This document shows positions 44,656-52,858 of a stretch of 64,000 nt of DNA, piece by piece. Within the stretch, counting starts at the first letter, position 1, and each line of letters begins with the position of its first letter. Position numbers and translations under genes: made by a program. Origin of the DNA: Niastella koreensis GR20-10 (lineage in GTDB: Bacteria; Bacteroidota; Bacteroidia; Chitinophagales; Chitinophagaceae); assembly GCF_000246855.1 (NCBI RefSeq), contig NC_016609.1:3596001-3660000 (forward strand). Reading direction: 5' to 3'. The notes beneath the pieces were generated by a model, which saw only the letters and a program-made list of their open reading frames with translations, searched no databases and was not told where the DNA came from.

Positions 44656-45054
44656 TTAGTTGATTATAGTACTAATAGAAGACTGTTTTGATAACATATA
44701 CCGTGTCATCAGGGCTCCATTTGCGTCTTTACCTGGATAAATCGAAAATGGGATTGTCTGTTCCAGCTTCCAACCTTTATCTGTATACCTTTTTAACACC
44801 TCGGCGATCTTACGTTCATTAGCTTTAATACTTTTTACTTTAATGACGCCCATCGCATTGTAGATATTATCCAGACTTTCTTCGAGCTGTGTGCCATCTG
44901 GATTAGTAACAATCAAAACTGAGTTGTCGGGCATGGAATATATGGATTCAACAGCTACTATTTGCATGAATTGTTTGCCGGGAGGGCTATCCTGGGCGTT
45001 TACAAAGCCACCCAATGTAACAGCTAATAACAGGGTAAGTAAATGTTTCTTCAT
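44656..45054 (-). CDS. Small secreted protein of unknown function
   Basis: 132 residues from ATG 45054; an upstream in-frame codon would add eleven residues before the signal peptide. Signal peptide MKKHLLTLLLAVTLGGFVNA, then a mature part of mixed alpha/beta: NSVLIVTNPDGTQLEESLDN, then KANERKIAEVLKRYTDKGWK, which looks like the small DUF4177-type fold in which a long helix precedes a GWKLEQ strand. I suggest that fold only weakly. It lies 23 bp upstream of the paralogue pair on the same strand and is probably cotranscribed with it. Confidence 0.65.
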   Translation of the reverse strand: MKKHLLTLLLAVTLGGFVNAQDSPPGKQFMQIVAVESIYSMPDNSVLIVTNPDGTQLEESLDNIYNAMGVIKVKSIKANERKIAEVLKRYTDKGWKLEQTIPFSIYPGKDANGALMTRYMLSKQSSISTIIN

Positions 45055-45142
45055 GGTGATAAGTATGTTTACACAACGATAAAACATTCTGCCTCACCTT
45101 ATCATAACAGCTATCCTAAAGTTTTCCTAATGTACCTGTTAT

Positions 45143-45167
45143 GCTTTCACATTTCATTAATAAACTT
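45143..45167 (+). repeat. 25-bp direct repeat, copy 1
   Basis: Identical over 25 bp to 45586-45610 (begins GCTTTCACATTTC, ends TAATAAACTT). The next ~37 bp are also alike, ending in GCAAC in both. Copy 2 precedes a small membrane-protein gene; copy 1 precedes only a hairpin terminator. Confidence 0.7.
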
Positions 45168-45233
45168 TCCCTGATTCTCTTATGTTGATTATAGTAACAT
45201 GCAACATTTTTTACTTTTTTCATAATAAATAAG

Positions 45234-45262
45234 AAACCGGCCATCGAGCCGGTTTTTTATTT
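45234..45262. terminator. Bidirectional rho-independent terminator
   Basis: AAACCGGC and GCCGGTTT (8-bp stem, 6-nt loop CATCGA), followed on the plus strand by TTTATTTTT and preceded by A-rich sequence. It ends the minus-strand gene at 45263 and would also end any plus-strand transcript from 45143 onward. Confidence 0.75.
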
Positions 45263-45562
45263 TTAATCACCTGCAGCCTGTATAATCACATCCAATTCAT
45301 ACAACTGCTGTAATTGTTGCAATATTCCGTCAATCAACGCCGCCTCTTTTCCCCGCGACCCGGCAGGAAACCGGGACCTGATTATACTGCAAAATAATCT
45401 TATATTATCCGGATATATAGCCACTGTTCCATTCGGATCAAGAAAGATCCCGGTTTTCGCTTTCAATTCAAATATGCTGTCTGCTAACAATTCACAGTCA
45501 TCATCTGAAAGCTTAAACAAAGCATGCCCGACATCACCCTTTTTATAAAAATGTATACTCAT
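45263..45562 (-). CDS. Small cytoplasmic protein of unknown function
   Basis: 99 residues without signal peptide or membrane helix. It starts MSIHFYKKGDVGHALFKLSD and is helical at the C-terminus (LIDGILQQLQQLYELDVIIQ). The middle has IYPDNIRLFCSIIRSRFPAG. I do not recognise a family. It is followed by a clear terminator and preceded by the 25-bp direct repeat on the opposite strand. Confidence 0.6.
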   Translation of the reverse strand: MSIHFYKKGDVGHALFKLSDDDCELLADSIFELKAKTGIFLDPNGTVAIYPDNIRLFCSIIRSRFPAGSRGKEAALIDGILQQLQQLYELDVIIQAAGD

Positions 45563-45585
45563 TGGCTTAAAGATAGCATCTTTCA

Positions 45586-45610
45586 GCTTTCACATTTCAT
45601 TAATAAACTT
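45586..45610 (+). repeat. 25-bp direct repeat, copy 2 (promoter region of the small membrane protein)
   Basis: Copy of 45143-45167. It starts 103 bp before the ATG at 45689 and is followed by a TATTATAC-like A/T-rich stretch. It probably contains promoter or operator sequence. Confidence 0.6.
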
Positions 45611-45688
45611 CCGGTCTCCTGTTCCTTCTATTATACAAACAAGCAACAAATAAAAAGCTTGAATAACAAACCTTAAAAATTAACTTAT

Positions 45689-45865
45689 ATGAAAACGATA
45701 TTTACCCTTACCACCATTGTACTGATAGTAATTGCTGGTTTAGTTAGTGCAGTATCATTCAAATTCGGGAATTATGATCTGTCAGCTTTATTAACCCTGA
45801 CCAGCTTTCTTTCAACGGTTTTATGGATCTACGTTGTGAGCAGCAAGAAAGTAGTATTGCGTTAA
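45689..45865 (+). CDS. 58-residue two-helix membrane protein
   Basis: The ATG at 45689 opens a 58-codon frame ending TAA at 45863-45865. Residues about 4-24 are a hydrophobic helix (FTLTTIVLIVIAGLVSAVSF) and about 31-51 form a second (LSALLTLTSFLSTVLWIYVV), with a short positively charged tail (SSKKVVLR). It is a typical two-helix small inner-membrane protein with the loop outside. The signal for a start is the A-rich leader before ATG (AAAAATTAACTTATATG). The 25-bp direct repeat lies upstream. Function unknown; small proteins of this kind often modulate membrane enzymes. Confidence 0.6.
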   Translation: MKTIFTLTTIVLIVIAGLVSAVSFKFGNYDLSALLTLTSFLSTVLWIYVVSSKKVVLR

Positions 45866-45921
45866 AAGTTACTTCGGAAACCACATATAGTGCAAAAGAG
45901 GCTATCGAAAGATGGCCTTTT

Positions 45922-46713
45922 TTATTGCGCCTTTCCCACCTCCGCCGGCGACACCCCAAACTGCTTTTTGAAGGCAAACGAAAAATGCGACAGGTTCTCG
46001 AAGCCTACCTCCAGGTATACGTCACCGGGCTTTTTGTTTTTATTCTTTATCTGAAAATGAGCTTCTTCCAGGCGCTTGCGGGTAAGCCAGGTACCGGGCA
46101 TTTCATTAAAGACCTTATTAAAATCGCGTTTGAAGGTTGATAAACTGCGGCCGGTTAAAAATGCAAATTGTTCCAGCCTGATATTGAACCGGAAGTTTTT
46201 GTTCATGAACATTTCCAGTTCTATGCGCTGAGGCATACTGAAATTGAAAAACACACTGGCCAGCGCCGGATTTTGCTTTAACAGAATAATAAGCAGCTCC
46301 TCCCTTTTCACATTGGCGAAATCGGGGTCCAGCTGCAGTGATCCTTTATAGTATGGTTCCAGTGAGTTTATAAAGTTTAGAACCAGGGCGTCCGTCTTTA
46401 CCTGCAAAATAGAATCATCATTTTCAAATACCGCCGGCTTGTAAGGATGTTTTTCAAGAAACGAACGTAAAAAGGGTTCATCCAATGCAATCACGATCTT
46501 ATGAAAGAAGCCATCTGTCTTATTTTTTGTATACCTGATCAAATGGTTTTTCCGGGCGATGATGGCATCGCCCGGTTTTGAAATATATTTCTTTTCGCCA
46601 TCGTAGGCTACGTACGTTCCCTGCAATAAATACATGAAATAATGTTCCGGGATCAGGAGTTCCGGTGAAATACCTGGTCCCAGGTAACAGGAATGTATTT
46701 TATCTATTTCCAC
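45922..46713 (-). CDS. AraC-family regulator
   Basis: 263 residues from a GTG at 46713. The N-terminal cupin-like effector region (about 20-115, GTYVAYDGEKKYISKPGDAI) is followed by the AraC/XylS HTH pair (about 165-263: RLEQFAFLTGRSLSTFKRDF; KPGDVYLEVGFENLSHFSFA; FGVSPAEVGKAQ). The GTG overlaps the stop of the upstream reductase gene by one base (TAGTG), so translation of the regulator is probably coupled to that gene. It is likely a regulator of the reductase or of the nearby envelope genes. Confidence 0.9.
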   Translation of the reverse strand: MEIDKIHSCYLGPGISPELLIPEHYFMYLLQGTYVAYDGEKKYISKPGDAIIARKNHLIRYTKNKTDGFFHKIVIALDEPFLRSFLEKHPYKPAVFENDDSILQVKTDALVLNFINSLEPYYKGSLQLDPDFANVKREELLIILLKQNPALASVFFNFSMPQRIELEMFMNKNFRFNIRLEQFAFLTGRSLSTFKRDFNKVFNEMPGTWLTRKRLEEAHFQIKNKNKKPGDVYLEVGFENLSHFSFAFKKQFGVSPAEVGKAQ

Positions 46714-47684
46714 TATTTTAATGCATCAATGGTTTCCAATAATGTCGTTTCCTTTGATCTTGGCTTCCAGCCTAACACCGTTCTTGCTTTTTCAGTGCTC
46801 ATGTGTACATACATATCAGCGCTTATCGGTTTCAGACCGGCGATGTTGGCGGCGCATAACGGGCGTTCTTTCCGGATCAACTCCGCTATATCATAAATAC
46901 TTACCGCCCCCTCAGAAGCCGCCAGAAAACGTTCGCCTTTCGCGGCAGGATGCGTCATGGCTACCAGGTGCAAATCGGCCGTGTCACGCACATCAACAAT
47001 ATTAAAGGTAAAATTAGGCGTTTCTTTTATATCGCCATTCAGCAGTCCTTTCAGAGCAAATTCCATCGAGGCTGAATAATTGCCTCCCGGCACCGGCCCA
47101 AAGATGCCCACCGGGTTAATAACCGTTAACTCCATTTGGCCGCCTTCCTTTTCAATAAAATCCCAGGCAGCTCTTTCTGCAATGGTTTTTGATTTCAGAT
47201 AAGGACGCAAGCCTGGTGTGTTGGGATCTGTCCAATCCTTTTCGGTGAAAACATAATCTTTGGGGCTCCGGCTGTAACCAATGGCAGCAAAGGAAGAAGT
47301 CAACACCACGCGTTTTACGCCTGCATCACGGGCAGCATTCAATACCCGCAGGGAGCCATCCCTTGCCGGTACGATCAGTTCATTTTCATCTTCGGGGTCT
47401 ATGGCCGGGAATGGGGATGCCACGTGTAACACATAGGTGCAATCGCGCACCGCTTCCGCCCAATTATCGTCTTTTGTAAGATCGGCTTCTATAAAACTCA
47501 ATTTGTCAAAACTGGTGATGCCGCCTGCTTTGAGCGACTGAATGATCTCCGCTTTTTTCGCCAGGGAGCGAATGGTTGTTTTTACGGTGTACCCTTCCTT
47601 TAACAATTGCAGTACACATTGCAGTCCTAAATACCCGGAACCACCGGTCACTAATACGGTTGTTGTTATTGCTGAGTTTTTCAT
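46713..47684 (-). CDS. NAD-dependent epimerase/dehydratase-family reductase
   Basis: 323 residues. The Rossmann motif VLVTGGSGYLGLQCVLQLL opens the protein. HVASPFPAIDPEDENELI fits the dihydroflavonol-4-reductase / aldehyde-reductase group, and the catalytic Tyr-Lys pair is in LRPYLKSKTIAERAAWDF. The C-terminal INPVGIFGPVPGGNYSAS belongs to the same subgroup. It reduces aldehydes or ketones with NADPH. It shares one base with the downstream AraC gene (TAGTG), so the two are a unit. It lies divergent from the FN3-like gene across the repeat field. Confidence 0.88.
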   Translation of the reverse strand: MKNSAITTTVLVTGGSGYLGLQCVLQLLKEGYTVKTTIRSLAKKAEIIQSLKAGGITSFDKLSFIEADLTKDDNWAEAVRDCTYVLHVASPFPAIDPEDENELIVPARDGSLRVLNAARDAGVKRVVLTSSFAAIGYSRSPKDYVFTEKDWTDPNTPGLRPYLKSKTIAERAAWDFIEKEGGQMELTVINPVGIFGPVPGGNYSASMEFALKGLLNGDIKETPNFTFNIVDVRDTADLHLVAMTHPAAKGERFLAASEGAVSIYDIAELIRKERPLCAANIAGLKPISADMYVHMSTEKARTVLGWKPRSKETTLLETIDALK

Positions 47685-47798
47685 CCTGTTATTTATTTCT
47701 CAGCAAAGCTCCTTCAAATACTTACGGCGTGTTTTGTTTTAAAGTTCAATCTTTCTTTGTTTTAAAGGCCAGCTGTTTAAACGAGATGAATACCCTGC

Positions 47799-48050
47799 CA
47801 ACTGAAATCAATTCGTTTTCAGTTTAAAACAGTACGCTACCAACTGAAAACACCCTTTTTTCAGTTTAAAACAATGTGCCACTAACTGAAATCGATCCGA
47901 TTTCAGTTTAAAACGATATGCTACCAACTGAAATCACCCCGTTTTCAGTTTAAAACAATGCACTAAAAACCGAAATCGCCCCATTTTCAGCTGGTAACAA
48001 TACAGTACTATAAGAAAACAATGCGTTTTTAGCTGTATCAAACCACAATC
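47799..48050. repeat. Tandem 42-bp hairpin repeats, six units
   Basis: Units start exactly every 42 bp at 47799, 47841, 47883, 47925, 47967 and 48009. Units 1-4 contain AACTGAAA and TTTCAGTT as inverted arms, with an 11-bp-arm version in unit 3 (AACTGAAATCG ATC CGATTTCAGTT). Units 5-6 are more diverged. Conserved TTTAAAAC follows the right arm in units 1-4. No coding frame passes through on the plus strand (unit 3 begins with a stop). It lies in the divergent gap between the reductase and the FN3-like gene. Confidence 0.8.
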
Positions 48051-48055
48051 ACGCC

Positions 48056-48107
48056 AACGCATTCCGCGCTAAGAACGCTCATTGCGCACAGAACGCGTAA
48101 AACGCGC
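48056..48107. repeat. 9-bp-phased CGC motif
   Basis: CGC recurs at 48058, 48067, 48076, 48085, 48094 and 48103, exactly 9 bp apart, within units like AACGCTCAT and TGCGCACAG. It lies directly between the 42-bp repeats and the promoter of the FN3-like gene. Confidence 0.5.
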
Positions 48108-48112
48108 AGGCA

Positions 48113-48145
48113 TTTGGAAGCGCCATATCCAACCATTTATATTTG
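48113..48145 (+). promoter_or_regulatory. Promoter of the FN3-like gene
   Basis: TTTG at 48113-48116 and TATATTTG at 48138-48145, spaced 21 bp, match the Bacteroidetes -33/-7 elements. The expected start of transcription is near 48151, 20 bp before the ATG. Confidence 0.65.
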
Positions 48146-48170
48146 TACAGAACAATCAAATCTCAAAACC

Positions 48171-48782
48171 ATGAAACGAAACATTGCCATCTACACAAAA
48201 CGCGAAAATGGTCTTATAACAACCAGCCAACGTGTGATTGAAAAAATGGAAAACAATCCATTGTTTCCGGATCCGCCGGTTTCATTGCCGGAATTAAAAA
48301 TGCTGTTGCCGGAATTCCTGACAGCGCTTGCCAGTGCCGAAAGCCGGGATAAGTATAAGATCGCTATTAAGAATGATAAGAAAGCCGTTATACTGGCTAT
48401 GTTGCAGGAACTCGCCACGTATGTAACAATCACCTGTAATGGCGACAGAACGCAGATACTTGACAGTGGTTTTGACGCTACCAACATAAGCCGTGGCGGC
48501 GGTATTATAGCACCGTCAATTGAAAAGCTGGAAGTTAGCCTGGGTGCACCCGGTGTGGCAATTACCCGCTCACGGGGCGCCAGGGGCGCTAAAGCTTACG
48601 TACACCAATATACAACGGAGCTACCTGGCTTACACACTGAATGGATTGGCGAAGGCAGTGCACAGGTTAAGCATACATTTGAACGGCTGATCTCTGAAAA
48701 ACGATACTGGTTCCGGGTTGTTGCCATTGGCAATTTTAGACAAACAGGTTACTCACCGGTGGTCACGATGGTGATACAATAA
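48171..48782 (+). CDS. FN3-like domain protein
   Basis: 203 residues from ATG 48171; earlier in-frame starts lie upstream of the promoter. There is no signal peptide. The N-terminal half is helical (about 25-90: PELKMLLPEFLTALASAESR, AVILAMLQELATYVTITCNG). The C-terminal half is an Ig/FN3-like sandwich ending KRYWFRVVAIGNFRQTGYSP. Proteins of this layout are widespread in Bacteroidetes, and some belong to phage-like or contractile systems, but no such neighbours are present. It stands alone on the plus strand, convergent with the next gene. Confidence 0.75.
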   Translation: MKRNIAIYTKRENGLITTSQRVIEKMENNPLFPDPPVSLPELKMLLPEFLTALASAESRDKYKIAIKNDKKAVILAMLQELATYVTITCNGDRTQILDSGFDATNISRGGGIIAPSIEKLEVSLGAPGVAITRSRGARGAKAYVHQYTTELPGLHTEWIGEGSAQVKHTFERLISEKRYWFRVVAIGNFRQTGYSPVVTMVIQ

Positions 48783-48785
48783 AAC

Positions 48786-49409
48786 TTACCCCTTTGTGGA
48801 GAATGTATCCATAAACTCAAACATGCCGGCGAAGTTTTTATAATTTTCATCAAACTGTCCCCACCTTGCACTGTCTTTGAGCCTGTGTTCTTTCAGGTAT
48901 TTACACTCAATAAATTTTGTCCAAAGCCCATCGGGTTCAAAAAATGGTTTCGAGAAGGTTGTCTTGCTTTTATTATCGATGTATACAAGCGCATACATAG
49001 CTGTATCCTGAAACCCTTCATCCGGAAATTTCTCAAAGTAAAGGTCTTTCCCCAGGTAGCTGACTAAATATTCAACACATGCAGAAGTGCCAAATTTTGC
49101 TAACGCAAAACAATAACCAATTACTCCACCTTTGTGTTGCAATAAAAACTTACCAATATCATCAACGAACGCTGTTTTATTTTTTATAAAGATCAACCAG
49201 GCCCCAACCAGGCTACAACGCCAGTCACTGTTCCAAAGCAGCAATTTCAGCATCTCATCAGTAAGATCCGGGTCTGCCAGGATTGCTGTAATCTTTTGTT
49301 TGAATTTTTCCTGTTCTTCAGCCGGTTCAGACAGTATTAAAGTACCCATTAAAGACAAATAAACAGGATCAACATATTTTCTAAAACCATTCTCATTTTG
49401 CGTTGTCAT
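48786..49409 (-). CDS. DUF6000-like protein
   Basis: 207 residues, no signal peptide. The pattern YVDPVYLSLMGTLILSEPAE, LLLWNSDWRCSLVGAWLIFI, then IGKFLLQHKGGVIGYCFALA matches what I know of DUF6000 proteins (helical repeats around a WR-x-x-AW motif). These proteins are often found as immunity-like or orphan genes; the role here is unknown. It lies upstream of no other gene on its strand and ends 4 bp from the convergent FN3-like gene. Confidence 0.55.
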   Translation of the reverse strand: MTTQNENGFRKYVDPVYLSLMGTLILSEPAEEQEKFKQKITAILADPDLTDEMLKLLLWNSDWRCSLVGAWLIFIKNKTAFVDDIGKFLLQHKGGVIGYCFALAKFGTSACVEYLVSYLGKDLYFEKFPDEGFQDTAMYALVYIDNKSKTTFSKPFFEPDGLWTKFIECKYLKEHRLKDSARWGQFDENYKNFAGMFEFMDTFSTKG

Positions 49410-49529
49410 CAGTATCCGGATTTCCGCTAATATGCTCTTAAATCCAAAACAATACTAATTAAATTGCAACTCATCTGTTAAAAACTACTGTTCAATTCTT
49501 TACAAGTTCTGCCGCTTACCAAAAAACAA

Positions 49530-49564
49530 AAACCCCGGTCTCAGCTTAGCCGCGACCAGGGTTT
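49530..49564 (-). terminator. Terminator of the gapN-like gene
   Basis: Read on the minus strand, AAACCCTGGTC pairs with GACCGGGGTTT (one G-T pair), followed by TTTGTTTTTT. It lies just past the stop at 49588. Confidence 0.8.
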
Positions 49565-49587
49565 CGTTTCCAGGATTAACGCTATAC

Positions 49588-51222
49588 CTAGAAAATATAA
49601 TCTGTGCTCAAAAAGTTAGAGTCATGATCTCTAACGATCGTATTGAGCAGGCTTTTGTTCGATTCGGTTAACTTGGCTGCCACCAGCGAGCGGATAGAGA
49701 ATGAACGAAGCGCATCGAATACTGATAAAGTACCCTCTGCACTGTCTTTTCTACCGGTGAATGGGAATACGTCGGGTGACCGTTGCGCCTGGCAATTGAT
49801 ATTTACGCGGCTTACCAGGTTTACAAACGGATCGATCAAACTGGCCACTTCTTTGGCATCTTCACTGAAGATACTTACCTGCATACCATGTGATGCATTT
49901 ACCTGGTAGGCTACGGGTTCATCGATGGAATCGAAAGGCACTACCGGTACAATAGGTCCAAACTGTTCTTCGTGATACAACCGCATTTGATCATTAACCG
50001 GGTATACAACTGCAGGGAACACAAAAGAAGCTTCCTGGAATCCACCGTTTGTATTCATTACTTTGGCGCCTTTTGAAACAGCGTCCTCGATACAGGCTTT
50101 CAGATAAGCGGGTTTATTGTCTTCAGGCAGCGGAGTGATCTTCACACCCGCTTCCCAGGGTAAACCGGGTTTCATTGCAGATACTGCTGCAGAAAGCTTC
50201 TCCGTAAACTCAGCGGCCACTTCTCTTTGTACAAAGATCAGCTTCAGGGCCGTACAACGCTGTCCGTTGAAAGAAAGCGCGCCCAGGATACATTCATTAA
50301 CGGCTACGTCAATGTCGGCATGTTTGGTAACAATGGCGGCGTTCTTTGCATCCAGACTTAAGATAGCGCGTAACCGGTTTACTTTCGGGTGTAATTTTTT
50401 CAACCCGTTAGCCACTTTACTGCTACCGATAAAGGCGAGTACATTCACTTTACCACTTTCCATGATGGGTGAAATGATCTCTGAGCCTTTTCCATATAAA
50501 GTGTTCACCGTGCCTTTAGGGAATGCTTCTTTAAATGCATTCAATAAAGGATAATGGCACAACACCCCGAATTTTGGTAATTTAAACAGGATGGTGTTGC
50601 CCATGATGAGGGCAGGTATCAGCGTGGTGAAAATTTCGTTCAATGGGTAGTTGAAGGGGCCCATGCTCAGCACAACGCCTAACGGCGCTCTTCTTATTTG
50701 TGCAATGGTGCCTTCTGCCTGCTGAAAATGAGATGACTCACGGTCGAGGTCTTTCAGGGCGTCGATGGTGAAGTTGATGTAGTCAACCGTACGGTCAAAC
50801 TCCTTCGTGGCGTCGGCCAGTGTTTTTCCAATTTCCCACATTAATAATTTGATCACCAGCTCACGTTGCTGGATCATCAAATACACGAACTTCTGCATGC
50901 ATTTAATACGTCCTTCAACAGACATGGTTGGCCATTCGCCCAAACCGTTGTCATAAGCTGCTACAGCGGCGTCTAACGCCTCTAATGATTCTTTGGGCGT
51001 TGTATTGGGAATGCTGCCCAATAATTTTTTTTCAAATCCATTGGCTGTAGGTATACAAACCGGAGAATAAATATTGGTTACGGGTCCATTCCAGGGAACC
51101 AGTTGGCCATTCAATAAATATTCCCGCTGGTGGATCTCGGTGATCTTGTAATTGTCGGGGATGCTGCTTTCTTCTTTAAATACCACAGGCAACGTGCCTC
51201 TGTCGCTAATCTGTTGTTGCAT
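49588..51222 (-). CDS. gapN: NADP-dependent glyceraldehyde-3-phosphate dehydrogenase-like aldehyde dehydrogenase
   Basis: 544 residues. The aldehyde dehydrogenase core is visible: FNYPLNEIFTTLIPALIMGN and ILFKLPKFGVLCHYPLLNAF for the cofactor region, the catalytic Cys in LGALSFNGQRCTALKLIFVQ, and EEQFGPIVPVVPFDSIDEPV near the end. These fit GapN, which oxidises glyceraldehyde 3-phosphate to 3-phosphoglycerate with NADP, bypassing ATP formation. The general-base region usually reads LELGGKN; here it is LSLDAKN, so Ser stands where the catalytic Glu is expected. This change occurs in a subset of relatives as I recall, but its effect is uncertain. It is monocistronic, between two terminators. 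Confidence 0.82.
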   Translation of the reverse strand: MQQQISDRGTLPVVFKEESSIPDNYKITEIHQREYLLNGQLVPWNGPVTNIYSPVCIPTANGFEKKLLGSIPNTTPKESLEALDAAVAAYDNGLGEWPTMSVEGRIKCMQKFVYLMIQQRELVIKLLMWEIGKTLADATKEFDRTVDYINFTIDALKDLDRESSHFQQAEGTIAQIRRAPLGVVLSMGPFNYPLNEIFTTLIPALIMGNTILFKLPKFGVLCHYPLLNAFKEAFPKGTVNTLYGKGSEIISPIMESGKVNVLAFIGSSKVANGLKKLHPKVNRLRAILSLDAKNAAIVTKHADIDVAVNECILGALSFNGQRCTALKLIFVQREVAAEFTEKLSAAVSAMKPGLPWEAGVKITPLPEDNKPAYLKACIEDAVSKGAKVMNTNGGFQEASFVFPAVVYPVNDQMRLYHEEQFGPIVPVVPFDSIDEPVAYQVNASHGMQVSIFSEDAKEVASLIDPFVNLVSRVNINCQAQRSPDVFPFTGRKDSAEGTLSVFDALRSFSIRSLVAAKLTESNKSLLNTIVRDHDSNFLSTDYIF

Positions 51223-51283
51223 GTAATTAATGGTTTTCTTTTCTTATTCGGTCTCAAATGTACTTACTTTATAAATAAAAAAA

Positions 51284-51300
51284 AGCTATCACTTGATAGC
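51284..51300. terminator. Hairpin terminator between RHS remnant and gapN-like gene
   Basis: GCTATCACTTGATAGC-type hairpin (7-bp stem GCTATCA / TGATAGC), followed on the minus strand by TTTTTTTTAT. It ends transcription of the decayed RHS gene. Confidence 0.7.
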
Positions 51301-51337
51301 CTCTTTTTAAGTAATTGTTAGTTTTCTAAACAGCACA

Positions 51338-52512
51338 TTATTCAAACTGGATAGAACCTTTTCCATCTATATTGGTTCTGCTGTCAAATACAAAATCCAC
51401 ATAAAAGGCATCGCCTTTCTTTCCCTTCACATGGGTTCGTGTGCGGCCATATTCTTTTCCCTGGGGTGAGAATACTTTGGCAGTAACTTCCTCATCGAAA
51501 TTGTTATTAAAGATCAGGTAGGCTGAGATGATGTCATCTGAATGATTTTCGGAACTGTGGATAATAATTTTTCCGGCTTCCAATCCCTGTTTGACTAACG
51601 GATCAGAAAATTTCACTTCATTTTCAAAAGTCTTCTCCACTCCCTTTGCTACGCCATTTACAAATTCAGACCCTGCTTTTCATACTACTTCACCGGTTTT
51701 ATTAACGGTGTCCTTTGCTTTTTTTCGGCCCAGTTCTTTGTATTGTTAGTGACGTAACTGAACCTGATGAGCGTACCATTTACCAATTGAATGCTGCTAA
51801 GGTACCAGCTTGAGATATAGGTTTCTGTTTCATTTTCAGAACCTGTGGTTGTTTCGGTGCTGTATTCCTTTTGTTCAAACCGGTAAACAATGCCTTCCCC
51901 GGTAGTAAGAATAAAGTTTCCATTCTGGTAAGTAAATTTCAGGTTGTCTTTGGTAAATGACCGCACCATGTTGTTATTGTCGGGGCCGGTGATAATAAAT
52001 TTGCCCGACAAGGTGCCTGTATTATAATAAAAAACATCGGGCTCCTGGTCTACGTCATTATAACAGGCCCTGTTGGCTGCACTTACAAAATAAAAGCCAT
52101 TGTAATATAAATCGTCCTTATGTCATTTACTGCGGGTAATAACACCGCCGGCATTCAGTGACCAGCCCAAACCTACCCAGGAGGCTTCGTCGGCCACTTT
52201 AAAACCACCTGAGTGATAACTAACAGTAATGGGTAATTTAAAACCATCCGCTTCAATAGTATACAATGGAACTCTTATATCAGGTACGCCACTGTATTCA
52301 CTAACGGGTATTTGTCCGTAGGTACCCAGGCTGGCTGCATTGGGCGGCGGCGGTATATACGATTTAAGCGGTTGAGCATGGATGCTATTGGGCCATAATA
52401 AAGAAAACATACAATAAATGGCCATAAATAAATTAGGGCATTTCAGGGATACAGGCCGGGTAGTATGGCCGGCAACGAAAGATTGCTGGTTGCGGATAAA
52501 AACGCTACACAT
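51338..52512 (-). pseudogene. Decayed RHS-family gene (N-terminal remnant joined to C-terminal tail)
   Basis: The first frame (52512-52123) has a signal-like start and the RHS N-terminal signature (SWVGLGWSLNAGGVITR), then an in-frame TGA. The same frame continues as HKDDLYYNGFYFVSAANRAC and then GTLSGKFIITGPDNNNMVRS up to a stop at 51685-51687. A different frame from about 51679 to 51338 encodes a tail (KAGSEFVNGVAKGVEKTFEN...) with a beta-rich end. Intact relatives are several times longer, so the central core was lost by deletion, with a nonsense mutation and a frame change besides. The tail may be the original C-terminal domain. Stop-codon readthrough is possible but less likely. Confidence 0.75.
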
Positions 52513-52807
52513 CTTATAATTAGTATGGTTATGAAAAGGGATGGGAAAACAATAAGAAACGCTGTACTATGCTTAAAGCAGTTTAGCTGGCATCAACAAG
52601 TAAATATGTATGTGGCATGACATGGAGATTTAATAAAAATGAGGAATAATGATTTATTACATGCCTCTCCTATTATAGAAATGAATACACTAACAGTAAA
52701 TCAATGTTACAGTAAATTATTGACACAAAAAATTTACTTGGCTTGTAGAAATAAAAATACTAAGACTTGGGTATTGGCTGTCAGTCAACACATTCTAAAT
52801 AGCCTGT

Positions 52808-52853
52808 ATATCCGTTGACCTGGTTTTACGTCCAGATAAGTAAAAGCGGATAT
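52808..52853. other. Nested inverted repeats after the SAM hydrolase gene
   Basis: ATATCCG/CGGATAT encloses TTTTAC/GTAAAA, a two-part hairpin just past the stop at 52859. There is no T-tract. The remainder of the 346-bp gap 52513-52858 is A/T-rich and I see no gene in it. Confidence 0.4.
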
Positions 52854-52858
52854 GTGAA

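Noticed and set aside
47576-47827. 83-codon plus-strand frame next to the 42-bp repeats
   Set aside because: It is antisense to the start of the reductase gene and runs into non-coding repeat sequence.
47799-48050. CRISPR array or a repeat-protein gene in the 42-bp field
   Set aside because: There is no split into constant repeat and unique spacer, and stop codons interrupt the plus-strand frame (for example at unit 3), so I treat it as non-coding.
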